Positions 19,459-29,077 are shown, numbered from the stretch's first letter. The stretch: DNA of 64,000 nucleotides from Bacteroides thetaiotaomicron VPI-5482 (GCF_000011065.1 NC_004663.1:6014001-6078000); one strand, 5' to 3'. Notes: a model not told the origin generated them from the sequence alone. Program-made: numbers and translations.

Positions 19459-19502
19459 AATCCTTTAGTAATCCAAAGATATCTTTAGATTGCTAAAGGA
19501 TT
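19459..19502 (+). terminator. Probable terminator hairpin after the DUF4988 lipoprotein
   Basis: A 15-bp stem (19459-19473 with 19488-19502, one G-U pair) around a 14-nt loop. The T-rich tract begins about 9 bases after the stem, so termination is plausible but not ideal. Confidence 0.55.
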
Positions 19503-19552
19503 GATTCGTGTTCTTTTTTAGAATAATCTATCAATTATATGCAAAATACACA

Positions 19553-19560
19553 TATCTTTG
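19553..19560 (+). promoter_or_regulatory. -7 promoter box for the DUF1810 gene
   Basis: TATCTTTG, a full match to TAnnTTTG. The TTG at 19558 lies inside it, so the real start of the next gene must be downstream. Confidence 0.65.
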
Positions 19561-19593
19561 TATACATCAAGAATGTGGTATGAGAAGATATAT

Positions 19594-20016
19594 ATGGTAG
19601 ATTATAAATTACAGCGTTTTCTAGATGCCCAGCAAGGTGTTTATAACCAAGCACTTGCAGAAGTGAAAAATGGGAAAAAATATTCTCATTGGATTTGGTA
19701 CATATTTCCTCAGTTAAAAGGACTGGGAATGAGCTATAATTCTCAGTATTATGGAATTTGTGGTAAAGAGGAGGCCGAAGCATATCTTGCTCATCCCATT
19801 TTGGGAGTGAGACTCCGTGAAATAACAACAGTATTTTTGCAACTGAAAGGTAAGACTGCGGTAGATGTATTCGGAGGATTGGACGCAATGAAAGTGCTGT
19901 CGTGTATGACACTTTTTAATGAAGTTGCTTCTGATGATTTATTTCAAAAGGTAATTGATCTGTATTTTCAAGGCAGGCTGGATGAGACAACAAAGAAAAT
20001 ACTAAATAAATATTAG
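19594..20016 (+). CDS. DUF1810 family protein
   Basis: About 140 residues from the ATG at 19594 (MVDYKLQRFLDAQQGVYNQAL). The frame is open back to a TTG at 19558, but that codon is part of the -7 box. DUF1810 signatures are visible: ALAEVKNGKKYSHWIWYIFPQLKGLG and SQYYGICGKEEAEAYLAHPILG. The family is widespread, cytoplasmic and of unknown function; some members appear in immunity or ADP-ribose contexts, which I cannot test here. The YccF gene follows after 11 bp. Confidence 0.88.
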   Translation: MVDYKLQRFLDAQQGVYNQALAEVKNGKKYSHWIWYIFPQLKGLGMSYNSQYYGICGKEEAEAYLAHPILGVRLREITTVFLQLKGKTAVDVFGGLDAMKVLSCMTLFNEVASDDLFQKVIDLYFQGRLDETTKKILNKY

Positions 20017-20027
20017 AACTGATACTT

Positions 20028-20402
20028 ATGGGCTGTTTAATGAATTTGTTATGGTTATTGCTTGGCGGTATTTTTACGGCAGTGGAGTATTTAATCTCAA
20101 GTATATTGATGATGCTTACAATTGTAGGTATACCTTTCGGTATGCAAACATTGAAGTTGGCAGGACTTGCTTTGTGGCCTTTTGGAAAAGAAGTAAGGAG
20201 TGGTGGGCGTTCAAGCGGATGCCTTTATATACTGATGAATGTTTTATGGATATTTTTGGGTGGTATTTGGATTTGTTTGTCACATCTGGTTTTTGGAGCT
20301 GTCCTATGTATCACCATCATTGGGATACCCTTTGGTTTGCAGCACTTTAAGTTGGCTGCGTTAGCATTATCACCATTTGGAAAGGACATCGTAGGAGCAT
20401 AA
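20028..20402 (+). CDS. YccF family membrane protein
   Basis: A 124-residue integral membrane protein made of two similar halves, each with a hydrophobic span followed by the YccF motif (TIVGIPFGMQTLKLAGLALWPFGKE and IIGIPFGLQHFKLAALALSPFGKD). YccF proteins are inner-membrane proteins of unknown function. The gene follows DUF1810 by 11 bp and is probably co-transcribed with it. Confidence 0.9.
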   Translation: MGCLMNLLWLLLGGIFTAVEYLISSILMMLTIVGIPFGMQTLKLAGLALWPFGKEVRSGGRSSGCLYILMNVLWIFLGGIWICLSHLVFGAVLCITIIGIPFGLQHFKLAALALSPFGKDIVGA

Positions 20403-20482
20403 TGTAACAATAAGAGAAGTGGCTATAACAAAAAGTTATAATACATAATTAGAAACAATTGGGTTGTCTTGATTGTTTGCCG

Positions 20483-20490
20483 TACCTTTG
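20483..20490 (+). promoter_or_regulatory. -7 promoter box for yeiH
   Basis: TACCTTTG matches the -7 consensus, 30 bp before the ATG at 20520. Confidence 0.6.
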
Positions 20491-20519
20491 CACCCGCAAA
20501 ATTATAAAAAGATAAAAAA

Positions 20520-21512
20520 ATGATTTCAAGCGCTACAAAAACGTTGCAAACCAACAACAAGACAATTTACGTTGCAATACTTTCTACTTTAACTTTTTTC
20601 TTATTTTTAGATTATATTCCTGGTTTACAAGCATGGTCCGCATGGGTGACTCCTCCGGTAGCTTTGTTTCTCGGACTTATTTTCGCATTAACCTGCGGAC
20701 AGGCACATCCCAAATTTAATAAAAAGACATCTAAATATTTGCTGCAATATTCTGTAGTAGGATTGGGATTCGGTATGAATCTTCAGTCGGCTTTGGCATC
20801 CGGTAAAGAAGGGATGGAGTTTACTGTTATTTCTGTGGTAGGCACGTTGCTCATCGGCTGGTTTATTGGTCGTAAAATCTTCAAGATAGACAGAAATACT
20901 TCCTATCTGATTAGTTCGGGAACTGCTATCTGTGGTGGTAGTGCTATTGCGGCAATAGGGCCGGTGCTGAGAGCTAAAGACAGTGAAATGTCTGTGGCAT
21001 TGGGAACGATCTTTATTCTGAATGCTATTGCGCTTTTTATCTTTCCGGCTATCGGACATGCTTTGGATATGACCGAACATCAGTTTGGCACATGGGCTGC
21101 CATTGCTATTCATGATACCAGTTCTGTGGTGGGAGCAGGTGCTGCTTATGGTGAAGAAGCACTGAAGGTTGCTACAACTATCAAGTTGACTCGTGCTCTT
21201 TGGATCATACCAATGGCATTCGCCACTTCTTTTATATTTAAAAGTAAAGGTCAGAAGATAAGTATTCCCTGGTTTATTTTCTTCTTTATTCTAGCTATGA
21301 TTGCGAATACATATTTGCTGAATGGCGTGCCGCAGTTAGGTGCCGCCATCAATGGAATTGCACGCAAGACATTGACTATTACCATGTTTTTTATAGGTGC
21401 TTCCCTTTCTTTGGATGTTCTAAGATCTGTCGGTGTCAAACCTTTGATCCAAGGCGTTTTGTTATGGGTGGTCATAAGTTTAAGTACATTAGCCTATATC
21501 TATTTCGTGTAA
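20520..21512 (+). CDS. yeiH: YeiH family putative sulfate exporter
   Basis: A 330-residue polytopic inner-membrane protein with about ten hydrophobic helices and family signatures: GLIFALTCGQAHP, YSVVGLGFGMNL, SSGTAICGGSAIAAIGPV and HDTSSVVGAGAAYG. YeiH proteins are annotated as sulfate or anion exporters; the substrate has not been settled. It has its own -7 box. In many bacteria the gene adjoins a LysR regulator of the kind found at 6330, which suggests that the accessory genes between them were inserted later. Confidence 0.9.
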   Translation: MISSATKTLQTNNKTIYVAILSTLTFFLFLDYIPGLQAWSAWVTPPVALFLGLIFALTCGQAHPKFNKKTSKYLLQYSVVGLGFGMNLQSALASGKEGMEFTVISVVGTLLIGWFIGRKIFKIDRNTSYLISSGTAICGGSAIAAIGPVLRAKDSEMSVALGTIFILNAIALFIFPAIGHALDMTEHQFGTWAAIAIHDTSSVVGAGAAYGEEALKVATTIKLTRALWIIPMAFATSFIFKSKGQKISIPWFIFFFILAMIANTYLLNGVPQLGAAINGIARKTLTITMFFIGASLSLDVLRSVGVKPLIQGVLLWVVISLSTLAYIYFV

Positions 21513-21519
21513 AAAGTGA

Positions 21520-21575
21520 AAGAAATGTCCCCCATCTGAATTGTACTGCGAGGATTCAGATGGGGGACATTTCTT
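21520..21575 (+). terminator. Long perfect hairpin after yeiH
   Basis: Bases 21520-21540 are exactly complementary to 21555-21575: a 21-bp stem with a run of five C:G pairs and a 14-nt loop. Only a short T-rich tract follows. It probably terminates yeiH transcription; its perfection is unusual. Confidence 0.65.
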
Positions 21576-21585
21576 ATGTTTAAGC

Positions 21586-21626
21586 TAAAAATAAGCTGTC
21601 TCAAAACATCGAATGAGACAGCTTAT
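21586..21626 (-). terminator. Terminator for the recA operon
   Basis: A perfect 13-bp stem (21591-21603 with 21614-21626) and a 10-nt loop. Reading the minus strand, the stem is followed by TTTTTAG, as expected for termination of recA transcripts. Confidence 0.8.
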
Positions 21627-21656
21627 ATTATTTATAGTTGAATCGGTTGAGACAAC

Positions 21657-22691
21657 TTATTTTTTATTCAAGGCTTCGAAGATCAATCCTTCTAATTCTT
21701 CAGCAAGTTCGGGATTATCTTTGATACATACCTTGGCTGCATCACGTCCTTGACCCAGTTTAGTGTCATTGTAGCTATACCATGAACCGCTCTTTTTGAT
21801 GATTCCCAGTTCTGCGCCCAAATCGATGATTTCTCCGGAGTGAGAAATACCTTCACCAAACATGATATCAAATTCTGCTTTGCGGAAAGGAGGTGCTACT
21901 TTGTTCTTCACCACTTTCACCTTAGTCAGTTTACCAAGAACTTCTTCACCGTCTTTGATTGGCTGGCTGCCACGGATATCTATACGTACAGAAGCATAGA
22001 ACTTCAATGCGTTACCACCTGTCGTTGTTTCCGGATTACCGAACATGACGCCAATCTTTTCACGGAGCTGGTTGATAAAGATACAAGTTGTACGTGTTTT
22101 GCTGACTGTACCGGTCAATTTACGCAAAGCCTGTGACATCAGACGTGCCTGCAAACCTACCTTATTGTCACCCATGTCGCCTTCAATTTCTGCTTTCGGA
22201 GTTAATGCTGCTACGGAGTCAATAACAATAATATCAATAGCGGAAGAACGGATTAACTGTTCGGCTATTTCCAAGGCCTGCTCTCCGTTGTCCGGTTGAG
22301 AAATCCAGAGATTGTCTACATCCACGCCTAATTTCGCTGCATAAAAACGGTCGAAGGCATGTTCGGCATCAATAAAAGCGGCGATACCACCGGCTTTTTG
22401 TGCTTCGGCAATGGCGTGAATAGCCAGAGTCGTTTTACCGGAAGATTCCGGACCATAGATTTCGATGATTCTTCCCCTAGGATATCCTCCTACGCCAAGT
22501 GCCACGTTTAAAGCAATGGAGCCGGTAGGAATCACTTCCACTTGTTCAACACTATCATCACCCATTTTCATGATAGAACCTTTACCGAAGTTCTTTTCTA
22601 TCTTTTCCATGGTAGCCTGTAAGGCTTTCAGTTTTTCGCTTGATGCCATTTTATTATCTGTTTCAAAATTAAGTTCGTCTTTCTTTGCCAT
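21657..22691 (-). CDS. recA: Recombinase RecA
   Basis: RecA forms ATP-dependent filaments on single-stranded DNA, catalyses strand exchange and stimulates LexA-type self-cleavage. The 344 residues have the family length. Visible are Walker A GPESSGKT (about residue 80), IDAEHAFD, the [16 protein letters not shown] Walker B ([18 protein letters not shown]), and the L2 loop [12 protein letters not shown]. It is followed (in transcription it is preceded) by bcp and the saccharopine dehydrogenase-like gene on the same strand, with spacings of 24 and 14 bp, so the three are probably one operon ending at the terminator at 21586. Confidence 0.98.
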   Translation of the reverse strand: MAKKDELNFETDNKMASSEKLKALQATMEKIEKNFGKGSIMKMGDDSVEQVEVIPTGSIALNVALGVGGYPRGRIIEIYGPESSGKTTLAIHAIAEAQKAGGIAAFIDAEHAFDRFYAAKLGVDVDNLWISQPDNGEQALEIAEQLIRSSAIDIIVIDSVAALTPKAEIEGDMGDNKVGLQARLMSQALRKLTGTVSKTRTTCIFINQLREKIGVMFGNPETTTGGNALKFYASVRIDIRGSQPIKDGEEVLGKLTKVKVVKNKVAPPFRKAEFDIMFGEGISHSGEIIDLGAELGIIKKSGSWYSYNDTKLGQGRDAAKVCIKDNPELAEELEGLIFEALNKK

Positions 22692-22715
22692 ACCTTATTC
22701 TTATAATTAATGGAT

Positions 22716-23171
22716 TTATTGATTTAAAATCTGTGAGGCATGCTCTTTGGTTTTCACTTCTTTGGGAGTGATAATCCGTTCTATGATTCCTTCTTCATTG
22801 ATCAGGAAAGTAGTGCGGAAGGTTCCCATATAGGCACGTCCATACAACTTTTTCTCTCCCCATACACCAAATTCTTCTACCAACTTTTTGTCCGTATCGG
22901 CTATCAGTGTAAAAGGAAGATTATTCTTATCGATGAATTTTTGGTGCGACTTCTCGCTGTCTACGCTGACACCGATTACTTCGTAACCGGCTTTGCGCAG
23001 TTCGGAATAGTTGTCACGCAGACTGCATGCCTGTGCCGTGCACCCCGATGTACTGTCTTTCGGATAGAAATACAGTACTATCTTTTTTCCTTTATAAGCA
23101 CTCAGTCGGATCTCTTCACCTTTTTCATTGATGCCTAATACTTCCGGTGCTTTATCTCCTATATTCTTCAT
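22716..23171 (-). CDS. bcp: Thioredoxin-dependent thiol peroxidase (Bcp/PrxQ)
   Basis: A 151-residue cytoplasmic peroxiredoxin that reduces peroxides with electrons from thioredoxin. The peroxidatic cysteine C44 and resolving cysteine C49 (TSGCTAQACSLRD) have the C-X4-C spacing of atypical 2-Cys PrxQ enzymes. The YFYPKD strand before it and the RTTFLINEEGII strand near the end are typical. It lies between the carboxynorspermidine dehydrogenase-like gene and recA in one operon. Confidence 0.95.
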   Translation of the reverse strand: MKNIGDKAPEVLGINEKGEEIRLSAYKGKKIVLYFYPKDSTSGCTAQACSLRDNYSELRKAGYEVIGVSVDSEKSHQKFIDKNNLPFTLIADTDKKLVEEFGVWGEKKLYGRAYMGTFRTTFLINEEGIIERIITPKEVKTKEHASQILNQ

Positions 23172-23185
23172 TCTGATTCGTTCTA

Positions 23186-24379
23186 TTATAGTTCTAGGTC
23201 TTTATCAAACACTTCATGCCAAGGCAGTCCCTGCTTATTGAGCTGTTCCATGAACGGATCCGGATTAAATTCTTCTACATTGTTTACACCCGGACGTTGC
23301 CATTCGCCTTTGAAGAACATCATGGCACCGATCATAGCCGGAACACCGGTGGTGTAGCTGACTCCCTGCATACCTGTTTCCTTGTAAGCTTCCTGATGGC
23401 TGCAGTTGTTGTAGACATAGTAAGTACGTTCTTTTCCGTCTTTGATGCCACGGATACGGCAACCGATAGAGGTTTCACCTTCATAGTTCTCACCTAAATC
23501 CTGTGGGTTAGGCAATACTGCTTTCAAGAATTGTAATGGTACGATTTTAGTTCCGTTATAATCAACTTCATCGATACGGGCCATGCCGATATTCTGAATC
23601 ACGCGTAAGTGAGTCAGATATTCTTGTCCGAAAGTCATCCAGAAACGGGCACGCTTGATAGTCGGGAAATGCTTGACCAACGATTCTAGTTCTTCATGAT
23701 AAAGAAGATAGGAATCACGTGGACCAATATTAGGATAAGTCAGATCTTTGTGGATTTCCAGCGGACCGGTTGTCACCCATTGACCATTCTCGTAATAACG
23801 TCCGTTCTGAGTAATTTCGCGGATATTGATTTCCGGATTAAAGTTGGTGGCAAATGCTTTATGATGATTTCCTGCATTACAGTCTACGATATCCAGATAT
23901 TGGATTTCGTCGAAATAATGTTTGGCTGCATAGGCTGTGTAGATTCCACTGACTCCCGGATCAAAACCGCAACCAAGAATGGCAGTCAGACCTGCTTCCT
24001 TGAAACGGTCGTGGTAAGCCCATTGCCAGCTGTATTCAAAATGAGCTTCATCTTTCGGCTCATAGTTGGCTGTATCCAGGTAGTTGACACCCGCCTTCAG
24101 ACAGGCTTCCATAATGGTAAGATCCTGATAAGGAAGAGCAACGTTGATTACCATTTCCGGCTTAAAGTCATTGAATAAAGCTACCAGTTCATCTACATTA
24201 TCCGCATCCACTTTGGCGGTTTTTATATTGGGATTGCCTATAGCTTTGACGATATTATCGCATTTCTCCTTTGTACGGCTGGCAATCATGATGTCTGTGA
24301 ATACATCGGCATTTTGTGCCACTTTGTGTGCTACGACAGTACCAACACCGCCTGCACCGATAATAAGAACTCTACCCAT
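23186..24379 (-). CDS. Saccharopine dehydrogenase family protein, probable carboxynorspermidine synthase
   Basis: A 397-residue NAD(P)-dependent oxidoreductase. The N-terminal Rossmann motif VLIIGAGGVGTVVAHK is at 4-19. The segments NVALPYQDLTIMEACLKAGVNYLDTANYE and ILGCGFDPGVSGIYTAYA match the LYS1-type family. In gut Bacteroidetes this enzyme condenses diaminopropane or putrescine with aspartate semialdehyde in the alternative spermidine pathway; assignment here rests on family resemblance. First gene of the unit with bcp and recA. Confidence 0.88.
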   Translation of the reverse strand: MGRVLIIGAGGVGTVVAHKVAQNADVFTDIMIASRTKEKCDNIVKAIGNPNIKTAKVDADNVDELVALFNDFKPEMVINVALPYQDLTIMEACLKAGVNYLDTANYEPKDEAHFEYSWQWAYHDRFKEAGLTAILGCGFDPGVSGIYTAYAAKHYFDEIQYLDIVDCNAGNHHKAFATNFNPEINIREITQNGRYYENGQWVTTGPLEIHKDLTYPNIGPRDSYLLYHEELESLVKHFPTIKRARFWMTFGQEYLTHLRVIQNIGMARIDEVDYNGTKIVPLQFLKAVLPNPQDLGENYEGETSIGCRIRGIKDGKERTYYVYNNCSHQEAYKETGMQGVSYTTGVPAMIGAMMFFKGEWQRPGVNNVEEFNPDPFMEQLNKQGLPWHEVFDKDLEL

Positions 24380-24484
24380 TTCTTTTAATTAATAAATTAT
24401 AAATCAAAAATTAAGATTTTAGAATTGTTAGCTTGGCAAATATACGTGATTATTTTCAGATAATCACCGCGTCGCTACTCCTTT

Positions 24485-25768
24485 TTATTTGAAACGTTGC
24501 AAGATGCCACTCTCAAATTCCAGCGTTTTTCCGTTGTAGAACCAAGTTTCGAAACGACTGTCTTTTTTTAACTGTATTTCTACAGGATCACCTATTGACA
24601 GACGACATTCGTCGGTGTTCATACCTTCTTCCAAATCACCCCGTGCGATGATTGCCCAATGTTTATCTGTGATAGCCGGATACTTCTGATGGATGTCTCC
24701 AAATCCGAAAAGGTCTTCAATATAATTCTCGTTTTTGACGATAACATCATATTTCAAATCAACCTCTGTTTCATAAAGTGATCCATGCCAATCCTCCAGT
24801 GAGAGGATAACCAGACTTCCCGGACCGGAGATTTTTATTTCTTTTATTTTCAAAACAGTGTAGCGAGGCAAATGTATGCGGTTTTCCATTTGCTTGTTTT
24901 CAAGGCTGAAGACTCTTTTTACAGCCAATGTCCGTTTCGGATAGACGGTCAGATCAATATATTTGTCTTTCAAGGTTTCCAGATTTCCGGACTTTTTGCT
25001 ACTGAAACTGATGGCGTTGGGAAAATATCTCATTTTCTTTTCAGCTTGGAAATCGCTCACGTCCATACCGGAATTAGTGCGGGAAAGAGCTACTTCCAGA
25101 TAATAGGAATGTCCCTGCGAATCTTGAAATATGATTTTCACGGGATATGACTGACTGCCAACTCCTATGGCGGTAATGGTTGCTTCGGTGTTGACCGGAA
25201 TAGACACTTTCCGATATCCGGAGTAACTATTGGCGTCGTCCACCCGTGCCATATCGGACTGAACATATATCTTTCTGCCTGTCAGCAATTCTTTTGCCGT
25301 GTCTACGTCTTTCAGATTAACTAATCCGTTGATATAGGCACGGGGATTCTTTTCGCAAATTTCATCCGGACGTGTATTTTTAATCTCATAATAATATTTT
25401 TCTCCGTCACATTCGAAGATGAGTCGAGTGGAATAGCTCATGTCATTTGATAGTTCTTGAGATTTTTCTTCATATCCGGCGAAAGTAAGAATCTTGTGTT
25501 TCAGAACGCTGTTGTCTGCCCCTTTTTCTGTCTCATACACCAAAAGGGTAGGGAGGAACATGTCACGTCCGGATGGAATAAACATGAATTTCATTCCGGG
25601 TGTCCATTTACATAAAAGTTGCAGTGGGAAGTTCTCTTTTATGAACTGTTCTTCTTCACTTAGAGGGCCTTCCTGATTGGAAATAGTAGTAACAAGATAA
25701 TCATTTTGCGCTGTGATATGAGAGGAACCACAACCAAACAGGATTAGAAATAGGACGATTGTTCTCAT
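24485..25768 (-). CDS. Secreted hypothetical protein
   Basis: A 427-residue exported protein. The N-terminus (MRTIVLFLILFGCGSSHITAQ) is a signal peptide; a cysteine at position 13 could be lipidated but the residues before it (LFG) fit a lipobox poorly. The rest is beta-rich with several similar stretches (GRKIYVQSDMARVDDANSYS, DKYIDLTVYPKRTL, GDPVEIQLKKDSRFETWFYN) that could be tandem small SH3-like or beta-barrel repeats. I recognise no named family. It stands alone between the recA unit and the divergent META gene. Confidence 0.7.
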   Translation of the reverse strand: MRTIVLFLILFGCGSSHITAQNDYLVTTISNQEGPLSEEEQFIKENFPLQLLCKWTPGMKFMFIPSGRDMFLPTLLVYETEKGADNSVLKHKILTFAGYEEKSQELSNDMSYSTRLIFECDGEKYYYEIKNTRPDEICEKNPRAYINGLVNLKDVDTAKELLTGRKIYVQSDMARVDDANSYSGYRKVSIPVNTEATITAIGVGSQSYPVKIIFQDSQGHSYYLEVALSRTNSGMDVSDFQAEKKMRYFPNAISFSSKKSGNLETLKDKYIDLTVYPKRTLAVKRVFSLENKQMENRIHLPRYTVLKIKEIKISGPGSLVILSLEDWHGSLYETEVDLKYDVIVKNENYIEDLFGFGDIHQKYPAITDKHWAIIARGDLEEGMNTDECRLSIGDPVEIQLKKDSRFETWFYNGKTLEFESGILQRFK

Positions 25769-25874
25769 ATTTATTTACTTTAGATGAACTATGTAATCTT
25801 ATTGTTTGTTTTATAGATAATGGCAAATGTATGTATTTTATATCGTATTAGATGGTATTTCCCAATCTTTTTGA

Positions 25875-25882
25875 TATCTTTG
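25875..25882 (+). promoter_or_regulatory. -7 promoter box for the META-domain gene
   Basis: TATCTTTG, a full match to TAnnTTTG, 32 bp before the ATG at 25914. Confidence 0.6.
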
Positions 25883-25913
25883 CCCCCGATTTTAACTTAA
25901 ACGTTATAACAAA

Positions 25914-26702
25914 ATGAAGAAAGTATTCGTTTCAATTTGCATTGCCAGCACAGTACTTGCAATGTTTTCATGCCGTTCGGTTGAGAAGGCAGTCCCATTG
26001 GCTTCAATCAATGGTGAGTGGAATATTATAGAAGTTAACGGCTCGAAAGTAACTCCGGGCGAAAGCAGAACCCTTCCCTTTATTACTTTTGATACAGCGA
26101 CCGGAAGAGTATCCGGTAACAGCGGATGTAACCGTATGATGGGTAGCTTTGACGTGAATGCCAAGCCAGGCAGCATGGAGCTTAAGGGAATGGCTAGCAC
26201 CAGAATGATGTGTCCGGACATGACTACCGAGAGAAATGTGTTAGGTGCGCTTGCACAGGTGAAAGGTTATAAGAAAGCCGGTAAGGATAAAATGTTTCTT
26301 TGCAATGAGTCCAATCGTCCGGTTGTAGTTCTTGAAAAAAAGGAGGCTGACGTGAAACTATCAGTATTGAACGGAGAATGGAAAATAAAGGAAGTGAATG
26401 GTGAAGCAATTACTTCGGGAATGGAAAAGCAACCTTTCATTGCTTTTGATGTGAAAAAGAAAACACTTCATGGCAATGCCGGATGTAACTTGATTAATGG
26501 TGGTTTTGAAACTAGCACTACTAATGCTAAATCAATCTCTTTCCCTGGGGTGGCTAGCACAATGATGGCTTGCCCTGATATGGAAGTGGAAGGTAAGATT
26601 CTGAAAGCAATGAATGAAGTGAAGTCGTTCGATAAACTTTCCGGTGGTGGAATCGGTTTGTATGACGCAAATAATGCGTTGGTGATTGTACTTGAAAAGT
26701 AA
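25914..26702 (+). CDS. META domain lipoprotein (two HslJ-like domains)
   Basis: A 262-residue lipoprotein with a signal peptide ending at a cysteine near residue 20 (VLAMFSCRSV). Two META/HslJ domains follow (about 35-140 and 148-260), each with INGEWNI-EVNG or LNGEWKIKEVNG at its start, a GNSGCNRMMGSF or GNAGCNLINGGF core and a MAST--MMCPDM or VASTMMACPDM motif. The halves are clearly a duplication. META-domain proteins are cell-envelope proteins linked to heat or antibiotic stress. Proximity to dnaK may be chance. Confidence 0.9.
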   Translation: MKKVFVSICIASTVLAMFSCRSVEKAVPLASINGEWNIIEVNGSKVTPGESRTLPFITFDTATGRVSGNSGCNRMMGSFDVNAKPGSMELKGMASTRMMCPDMTTERNVLGALAQVKGYKKAGKDKMFLCNESNRPVVVLEKKEADVKLSVLNGEWKIKEVNGEAITSGMEKQPFIAFDVKKKTLHGNAGCNLINGGFETSTTNAKSISFPGVASTMMACPDMEVEGKILKAMNEVKSFDKLSGGGIGLYDANNALVIVLEK

Positions 26703-26726
26703 GATATACGTATTATATTAAATAGG

Positions 26727-26766
26727 TATGCCTGTGTCGCACATAACGATACAGGCATATTTTTTA
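26727..26766 (+). terminator. Rho-independent terminator after the META gene
   Basis: TATGCCTGT (26727-26735) pairs with ACAGGCATA (26751-26759) and is followed by six T residues. Confidence 0.9.
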
Positions 26767-27038
26767 TTCCTTTATGATCTATTCTTTTGCTTTATTGAAC
26801 CAGAGCTGTTTCCATTTGTTTAATGAGTCGATAGCTGTCTGGCTTCTATGTGACTTGACAGCAGTCATTTCGATTTAAAACTGTCGTTTTGGCAGAAAAT
26901 ATGTCACGTATTCGTCCGATTTCTTTTTGGCACATGGTTTGTTTTTTAATCAGCGTCCGTTTGAAAGCCCTTACAAAGAGAAAGAAAACAACCGGACAAA
27001 AAGAAATTGAATAATAATAAATAAAAAGAATAACGATC
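26767..27038 (+). promoter_or_regulatory. dnaK upstream region
   Basis: No gene is seen. Two stretches at 26891-26904 and 26929-26942 both have GG, ten bases, then GT, preceded by T-rich sequence (TTTTGGCA and TTTTTGGCAC). This resembles the -24/-12 layout of sigma-54 promoters, where the second element is normally GC. No TAnnTTTG box was found close to the dnaK ATG. The promoter type is therefore uncertain. Confidence 0.35.
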
Positions 27039-28955
27039 ATGGGAAAAATTATTGGTATTGACTTAGGAACAACAAACTCTTGTGTTGCCGTATTTGAGGG
27101 CAACGAACCTGTAGTAATTGCAAACAGTGAAGGTAAGCGTACAACTCCTTCTGTGGTTGCATTTGTAGATGGCGGCGAACGTAAAGTAGGTGATCCTGCT
27201 AAACGTCAGGCTATTACTAACCCGACACGTACGATCTTCTCTATCAAACGTTTTATGGGTGAAAACTGGGATCAGGTGCAGAAAGAGGTTACACGTGTTC
27301 CTTATAAAGTAGTGAAAGGTGACAACAACACTCCGCGTGTAGATATTGACGGTCGTCTGTACACTCCGCAAGAAATATCTGCAATGATTCTTCAGAAGAT
27401 GAAGAAGACTGCTGAAGATTATCTGGGACAAGAAGTTACAGAAGCTGTTATCACCGTTCCTGCATATTTCTCCGACTCTCAACGTCAGGCTACTAAAGAA
27501 GCCGGACAGATTGCAGGTCTGGAAGTAAAACGTATTGTTAACGAACCGACAGCTGCAGCTCTTGCATACGGTCTGGACAAGGCTCACAAAGATATGAAGA
27601 TTGCTGTATTCGACCTTGGTGGTGGTACTTTTGATATCTCTATCCTCGAATTCGGTGGTGGTGTATTCGAAGTTCTTTCTACTAACGGTGATACTCACTT
27701 GGGTGGTGATGACTTCGACCAGGTAATCATCAACTGGCTGGTACAGGAATTCAAAAACGACGAAGGTGCTGATTTGACTCAGGATCCAATGGCTTTGCAA
27801 CGTCTGAAAGAAGCTGCTGAAAAGGCTAAGATTGAACTTTCTTCTTCAACAAGCACAGAAATCAACTTGCCGTACATTATGCCGGTAAACGGTGTGCCCA
27901 AGCACTTGGTGAAGACTTTGACTCGTGCAAAATTCGAATCATTGGCTCACGGATTGATTCAGGCTTGTCTGGAACCATGTAAGAAAGCAATGAGCGACGC
28001 TGGTTTGAGCAACTCCGATATTGATGAAGTAATCCTTGTAGGTGGTTCTTCCCGTATCCCTGCCGTACAGAAATTGGTAGAAGATTTCTTCGGAAAGACT
28101 CCTTCTAAAGGCGTGAACCCGGATGAAGTAGTAGCTGTTGGTGCTGCTGTACAGGGTGCTGTTTTGACAGACGAAATCAAAGGTGTGGTATTGTTGGATG
28201 TTACTCCGTTGTCAATGGGTATTGAAACACTGGGTGGTGTGATGACGAAATTGATTGATGCTAATACAACAATTCCGGCTCGTAAGAGTGAGACCTTCTC
28301 TACTGCTGCCGATAATCAGAGTGAAGTGACTATTCATGTATTGCAGGGAGAACGTCCGATGGCTGCTCAGAATAAGTCAATTGGTCAGTTCAACTTGTCA
28401 GGTATCGCTCCGGCTCGTCGTGGTGTGCCTCAGATTGAGGTTACATTCGATATCGATGCAAACGGTATCTTGAAGGTATCTGCTAAGGATAAGGCTACAG
28501 GTAAAGAACAGGCAATCCGTATCGAAGCTTCCAGCGGTTTGAGCAAGGAAGAAATCGAAAAGATGAAGGCTGAAGCTGAAGCTAATGCAGAAGCAGACAA
28601 GAAAGAACGTGAAAAGATCGATAAACTGAATCAGGCTGACAGCGTGATTTTCCAGACAGAAAATCAGTTGAAGGAATTGGGTGATAAGTTGCCTGCTGAT
28701 AAGAAAGCTCCGATTGAAGCTGCTTTGCAGAAACTGAAAGATGCTCATAAGTCTCAGGATTTAGCTGCTATTGATACAGCTATGGCAGAAATCAATACTG
28801 TTTTCCAAACTGCAAGTGCTGAAATGTACGCTCAAGGCGGAGCTCAGGGTGGTGCACAGGCTGGTCCTGATATGGATGCAGGTCAGAATGCTGGTCAGGA
28901 TAATAGCAAGCATGGTGACAATGTTCAGGATGCAGATTTTGAGGAAGTGAAATGA
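27039..28955 (+). CDS. dnaK: Chaperone DnaK (Hsp70), 3' end is the integration site of a mobile element
   Basis: A 638-residue Hsp70. Residues 3-15 ([13 protein letters not shown]) form the phosphate-1 loop, [13 protein letters not shown] (about 190) phosphate-2, [11 protein letters not shown] (about 335) the adenosine motif, the linker is [11 protein letters not shown], and the substrate domain and helical lid follow. The C-terminus ends DADFEEVK, the conserved co-chaperone tail. The last 17 coding bases before the stop (28935-28951) are repeated at 48104-48120. The pre-insertion gene would have ended there with the same residues and a TAA; the integrated element supplies TGA, so the protein is unchanged. 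Confidence 0.98.
28935..28951 (+). repeat. attL: 17-bp core repeat at the end of dnaK
   Basis: GATTTTGAGGAAGTGAA, identical to 48104-48120. It encodes DFEEVK of DnaK (with the next base). It is the left boundary of the integrated element. Confidence 0.85.
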
Positions 28956-28991
28956 TTCCGATAAGGGAACAGATAATAAACAATAAGCAAA

Positions 28992-29022
28992 AGCGTGCAG
29001 CTCAATGAGTTGCACGCTTTTT
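28992..29022 (+). terminator. Replacement dnaK terminator supplied by the element
   Basis: AGCGTGCAGCTCA can pair with TGAGTTGCACGCT (one G-U), followed by TTTTTG. It lies 37 bp after the dnaK stop, inside the element. Confidence 0.88.
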
Positions 29023-29077
29023 GCATTTATGGGGTTCATGGTTGCTATGTGTTTTCTATGGGCTTTTTTATCTCTTA

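Noticed and set aside
27063..27800. A 245-codon minus-strand frame inside dnaK
   Set aside because: It is antisense to a highly conserved gene, has no signal of its own and arises from dnaK codon bias.
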